From Pseudoxanthomonas sangjuensis (GTDB lineage: Bacteria; Pseudomonadota; Gammaproteobacteria; Xanthomonadales; Xanthomonadaceae), in the NCBI RefSeq assembly GCF_010211755.1, contig NZ_PDWR01000001.1:62001-126000 (forward strand): 64,000 nt of DNA, given 5' to 3'. Below, one piece after another: positions 60,705 to 64,000 of the stretch. The position numbers and the translations under genes are program-made. The notes beneath the pieces were generated by a model, which saw nothing but the letters and a program-made list of their open reading frames with translations, searched no databases and was not told where the DNA came from. The first letter of the stretch is position 1. The number at the start of each line of letters is the position of its first letter.

Positions 60705-62474
60705 TCAATAGACGGTGTCCGTGCGCAGCACCGGGTAGCGGTTGTAGCCCGTGTCCCAGGCCGGATGCCGGCGATAGAAGAACTCCAGCCGCGCCTGCGG
60801 GTCCTTGGCGAAGGCCGGGTCGTCCTTCAGCTTCTTCTCGAATTCCGCCTTCAGCTTCGGATCACGCGCCAGCATCAGCCGCGCCTGTTCCTCGGCCACG
60901 TAGGCTTCCATGTATTCCTTGCGCTCGAAGGCGTTGTTGAATTCGCCCCATGCCGCCATCGAGTCCGGCGCCTGCGGCTCCAGCAGGTTGACCAGCAGGC
61001 GCGATTTGGCCTGCGCGATCGGAACGTACAGGGTGCCGGCCGCGATCCCGACGGTGTCGTCCTGCCAGGCGCCGCGGACAGTCGCGCGCTGGTGGCCTTC
61101 GACCGAGTTCGCGGCGAATTCGACCTTGTCGGCGACGAAGGCCTGCACCTTCACGTGGCTGGTCGAATTGGCCAGCACGCGGTAGTCGATGCCGTGCTGC
61201 AGCAGCCAGCGCGCCACCATGGCGGCGTATTCCGGCGGAACGAAATAGCCGCCCTTCGGCGCGACGACCACGGTGTCCGGCACGATGGTGTCGCGCAGCG
61301 GCAATTTCCAGACCTGCGGCTTGCTTTCGTCGTAGCGGGTCATGGTCGCGCCGGAAATCTCCGACGGCGATCGCGTGTATTCGTAGCTGAGGAAATCGAC
61401 CGTGCGCACCGCGTCGGTGGCCTTGTGGTCCAGCGCCACCGGCCGGCCGCCGAGTCGCGCGGCGCGCGCGTCGGCGGCGTGCGCCAGCGCCAGCCAGTGC
61501 TGCGCGTTCGCGGCGGTCAGTTCCAGCGCGTCGAGCACGGTGTCGTGCGTGGCGCGCACGCGCTCGGGATAGGTGCGCCACGAATGCGTCTCCACCAGGA
61601 TGCCGATGCGGTTGCGCAGCTGGAAATAACCGTGCGAGAAGCGCGGCGTCGATACGTCATCGACGAAACCGGAGGCCGGGTCGTCGTCGACCACGAAGCT
61701 GGGGTAGAACCCCAGCGGCAGCGAGCCCTGCGTCGCCAGTTTCGCGACGATGCCGTCCTTCAGCGCGCGGCCGGCCTCGCGCAGCGCCTCGTCGCCGGAA
61801 TTGGTCGGCTCGCCGGTGATCGAGATGTCGTGGCGGAACTTGGCGCCGTCGGTCACGTGCAGGTCCAGCGTGACCAGCGGGTCCCAGCGCTGCACCAGGT
61901 CCAGCATCGCCTGCATTTCCGGCGAGTCCGCCTTCACGTAGTCGCGGTTGAGGTTGTAGCGCTGCGCGGTGGTGCGGAAGCCCATTTCCTTCGGCCCGCG
62001 CTGGTTGGGGCGGTTCCAGGCGCGGAAGTTCTCGTGGCCGTCGACGTTGAACACCGGCACGAACACCAGCACCACCTTGTCCAGCACGCCCGCGCCGGTC
62101 TTGCCTTCCAGCAGTTCGCGCAGCAGCAGGAAGCCGGCGTCCTTGCCGTCGATCTCGCCGGCGTGGATGCCGCCCTGCGCCAGCAGTACCGGCAGGCCGC
62201 GCTCGTGCGCGGTCTTGGCGTCGAGCGCGCCGCTGGTCGAGGCGACCAGCGCCTTCATCGGCCGGCCCTGCGGCGTGGTGCCGAAGTCGGTGCAGCGCAC
62301 CGCCTGCGGGTACGCCTGCTGGAATGCGTCGCACAGCGCGATCACTTCGTCGTAGCGGCCGGTTTCGGTGAAGCCGCTGCGTTCGGCGTGGGTACTCAGG
62401 TCCGCCGCGGAGGCGGGCAGGGCGAGGGCGGCACAGAGGGCGAGAGCGGGCAGGCGGCCGAAGGTCTGGCGCAT
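60705..62474 (-). CDS. M14-family zinc carboxypeptidase-like protein, exported
   Basis: A 589-residue exported metallopeptidase. The signal peptide ends near ASAAD. Zinc ligands are His104 and Glu107 (GGIHAGEIDG) and a later histidine in LDLHVTDG; the catalytic glutamate is in GILVETHSW. A large C-terminal region of about 250 residues carries no motif I recognise. It probably trims peptides in the periplasm or outside. The start is chosen at MRQTFGRLPA to give the signal peptide. It is divergent from the peptide transporter gene, a fitting neighbour. Confidence 0.87.
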   Translation of the reverse strand: MRQTFGRLPALALCAALALPASAADLSTHAERSGFTETGRYDEVIALCDAFQQAYPQAVRCTDFGTTPQGRPMKALVASTSGALDAKTAHERGLPVLLAQGGIHAGEIDGKDAGFLLLRELLEGKTGAGVLDKVVLVFVPVFNVDGHENFRAWNRPNQRGPKEMGFRTTAQRYNLNRDYVKADSPEMQAMLDLVQRWDPLVTLDLHVTDGAKFRHDISITGEPTNSGDEALREAGRALKDGIVAKLATQGSLPLGFYPSFVVDDDPASGFVDDVSTPRFSHGYFQLRNRIGILVETHSWRTYPERVRATHDTVLDALELTAANAQHWLALAHAADARAARLGGRPVALDHKATDAVRTVDFLSYEYTRSPSEISGATMTRYDESKPQVWKLPLRDTIVPDTVVVAPKGGYFVPPEYAAMVARWLLQHGIDYRVLANSTSHVKVQAFVADKVEFAANSVEGHQRATVRGAWQDDTVGIAAGTLYVPIAQAKSRLLVNLLEPQAPDSMAAWGEFNNAFERKEYMEAYVAEEQARLMLARDPKLKAEFEKKLKDDPAFAKDPQARLEFFYRRHPAWDTGYNRYPVLRTDTVY

Positions 62475-62601
62475 GGCGGGTCCGGAGGCGGAAAACCGGC
62501 ATGATGCCCGCAATGCGGCGCGCGCGCAGCCATGACCGGCGGGGTTCGATTCGCGCTGGCCGATACGGTACCCTTCCCGAGATTTTCCGCAGGAACAGAG
62601 G

Positions 62602-64000
62602 ATGAGCACGACTGCCGGGACCGCGCCGGCGCGCCTGCCGCGCCAGATTCCCTACATCATCGGCAACGAAGCCTGCGAGCGCTTCAGCTTCTACGGGATG
62701 CGCAACATCCTGACCCCGTTCCTGGTTTCGATGCTGCTGCTGTACGCCCCGGAGGCCGAACGCGCCGGCATCGCCAAGGACGTGTTCCACAGCTTCGTCA
62801 TCGGCGTGTACTTCTTCCCGCTGCTCGGCGGCTGGCTGTCCGACCGCTACTTCGGCAAGTACAACACGGTGCTGTGGTTCAGCCTGATCTACTGCGCCGG
62901 CCACGCCTGCCTGGCCTTGTTCGACGACAACCGGCAGGGTTTCTATGCCGGCCTGTTCCTGATCGCGTTCGGTTCCGGCGGAATCAAGCCGCTGGTGGTG
63001 TCGTTCGTGGGCGACCAGTTCGACCAGCACAACAAACACCTGGCGAAGGTCGTGTTCGACGCGTTCTACTGGACCATCAATTTCGGCAGCTTCTTCGCCT
63101 CGCTGCTGATGCCGATCTTCCTGCGCGAATACGGCCCGGCGGTGGCGTTCGGCATTCCCGGCATCCTGATGTTCGTCGCCACCTTCGTGTTCTGGCTGGG
63201 GCGCAGGCGGTACGTGCGGGTCCCGCCGACCCGCGGCGCCGACCCGGATTCGTTCTTCAACGTGGCCCGCACCGCGTTGCTCGCGAGGGCCGAAGGGCAG
63301 GGAAGGCCGGGATTGCTGGTCGCCGGCTGCGGCGCGCTGCTGGCGCTGGCGATCCTGCTGTGCTGGGCGCTGGAGCCGGCGTGGTGGCCGGAGAAGTTCG
63401 AGTTCGTGATCAGCTTCTGCCTGGCGCTGGGTGCGCTGATCGCGTTCGGCGGCATCGGTACCTGGCTGCAGCTGGAACGCGCGCGCGGTCGCCACGCCGA
63501 CAGCGCGGTGGACAGCGTGCGCGCGGTGCTGCGCATCCTGATCGTGTTCGCGTTGGTGACGCCGTTCTGGTCGCTGTTCGACCAGAAGGCTTCCACGTGG
63601 ATCCTGCAGGGCAACCAGATGCGCGTGCCGCACGAGGCCTGGTGGTGGCCGAGCTGGCTGGTCAGGGAGCCGGCGCAGATGCAGGCGCTGAACCCGCTGC
63701 TGGTGATGCTGGTGATCCCGTTCAACAACCTGGTGCTGTACCCGGCGCTCCGGAGGATCGGCTTCGAGCCGACCGCGCTGAAGAAGATGGGCTGGGGCAT
63801 CGCGATTTCCGGCCTGGCCTGGGTCGTGGCCGGCCTGATCCAGTTGCGCATCGACGGCGGCGCGTCGACCTCGCTGGCGTGGCAGGCGCTGCCGTACGTG
63901 CTGCTGACCTTCGGCGAGGTGCTGGTGTCGGCGACCGCGCTTGAGTTCGCCTACAGCCAGGCGACGCTGGCGATGAAGGGCGTGATCATGGCGTTCTGGT
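62602..64000 (+). CDS. POT-family proton-coupled peptide transporter, 3' end cut by window
   Basis: The first 466 codons of an inner-membrane peptide:H+ symporter; the gene runs off the window. Family motifs are IGNEACERFSFYGMR (ExxERF), the PTR2 segment FYWTINFGSFFASLL and FWSLFDQKASTW. About ten hydrophobic helices are visible. AGAGG precedes the ATG. The only long frame closed inside the window here is a shadow in another frame. It likely imports di- and tripeptides made by the neighbouring peptidases. Confidence 0.92.
   Translation, partial: MSTTAGTAPARLPRQIPYIIGNEACERFSFYGMRNILTPFLVSMLLLYAPEAERAGIAKDVFHSFVIGVYFFPLLGGWLSDRYFGKYNTVLWFSLIYCAGHACLALFDDNRQGFYAGLFLIAFGSGGIKPLVVSFVGDQFDQHNKHLAKVVFDAFYWTINFGSFFASLLMPIFLREYGPAVAFGIPGILMFVATFVFWLGRRRYVRVPPTRGADPDSFFNVARTALLARAEGQGRPGLLVAGCGALLALAILLCWALEPAWWPEKFEFVISFCLALGALIAFGGIGTWLQLERARGRHADSAVDSVRAVLRILIVFALVTPFWSLFDQKASTWILQGNQMRVPHEAWWWPSWLVREPAQMQALNPLLVMLVIPFNNLVLYPALRRIGFEPTALKKMGWGIAISGLAWVVAGLIQLRIDGGASTSLAWQALPYVLLTFGEVLVSATALEFAYSQATLAMKGVIMAFW

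Noticed and set aside
62532-63944. Closed 470-codon frame over the peptide transporter
   Set aside because: It is out of frame with the POT motifs; the true frame starts at 62602 with a ribosome site and runs off the window.

Overview
The window is a high-GC (roughly two-thirds G+C by eye) chromosomal segment of a gammaproteobacterium. Its gene content and order point to the family Lysobacteraceae/Xanthomonadaceae (Lysobacter, Luteimonas or a relative): dapD-yffB-dapE-asnB, an ECF sigma/serine-threonine kinase pair, two pstS genes next to an OprP-type porin, rplU-rpmA-obgE, and rpsT/murJ-ribF-ileS-lspA-ispH. I see no prophage, insertion sequence, CRISPR array or rRNA. Most of it is ordinary core chromosome. 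The accessory-looking parts are palindromic REPIN-like repeats, a barnase/barstar pair and one lower-GC orphan gene.

Layout. 1-3.7 kb: lysine/diaminopimelate genes and asnB. asnB is preceded by a 30-codon asparagine-rich leader peptide and mutually exclusive hairpins ending in an intrinsic terminator, which is the architecture of an asparagine-responsive transcription attenuator. 3.8-14.7 kb (all minus strand): cysteine synthase-like enzyme, parC, tpm, a penicillin acylase, an ECF sigma factor overlapping a transmembrane Ser/Thr kinase with a TPR-rich C-terminal half, and a secreted beta-propeller protein. 14.8-20.9 kb: tRNA-Leu, rnr, a GFA-family protein, rlmB, a methyltransferase with a lipobox, a macrodomain protein and rnt. 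21-28.6 kb: the phosphate regulon (phoU, pstB, pstA, pstC, lipoprotein PstS, secreted PstS, divergent OprP-like porin), with three phased PhoB-box arrays. 28.6-36.9 kb: nth, two crotonases, an FKBP, a DUF1289-Nudix fusion with a sulfurtransferase, an SDR/LysR divergent pair, a copper chaperone and a thioesterase. 36.9-49.6 kb: uvrA, ribosomal protein genes, obgE, rpsT, and the murJ-ribF-ileS-lspA-ispH block ending in tRNA-Thr. 49.6-64 kb: small zinc-ribbon proteins, M1 and M14 peptidases, a flavoprotein, a serine hydrolase, an FKBP lipoprotein, trhO, a luciferase-like monooxygenase, a cold-shock gene, apt, a barnase-type RNase with its barstar, and a POT transporter cut by the window end.

How the parts work together. 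The Pho block is the clearest regulon: each of the three transcription units carries PhoB half-sites at exact 11-nt spacing, covering outer-membrane entry (porin), periplasmic capture (two PstS), inner-membrane transport (PstCAB) and signalling (PhoU). The sigma/kinase pair resembles kinase-activated ECF systems described in Xanthomonas citri and Vibrio. Many neighbouring genes overlap by one or four bases (yffB/dapE, sigma/kinase, parC/tpm, pstC/pstA, Nudix/sulfurtransferase, uvrA/thioesterase, ribF/ileS, ileS/lspA, RNase/barstar), which implies translational coupling.

Limits. All functional calls come from reading motifs and gene order by eye. No alignment, folding energy or database search was run.
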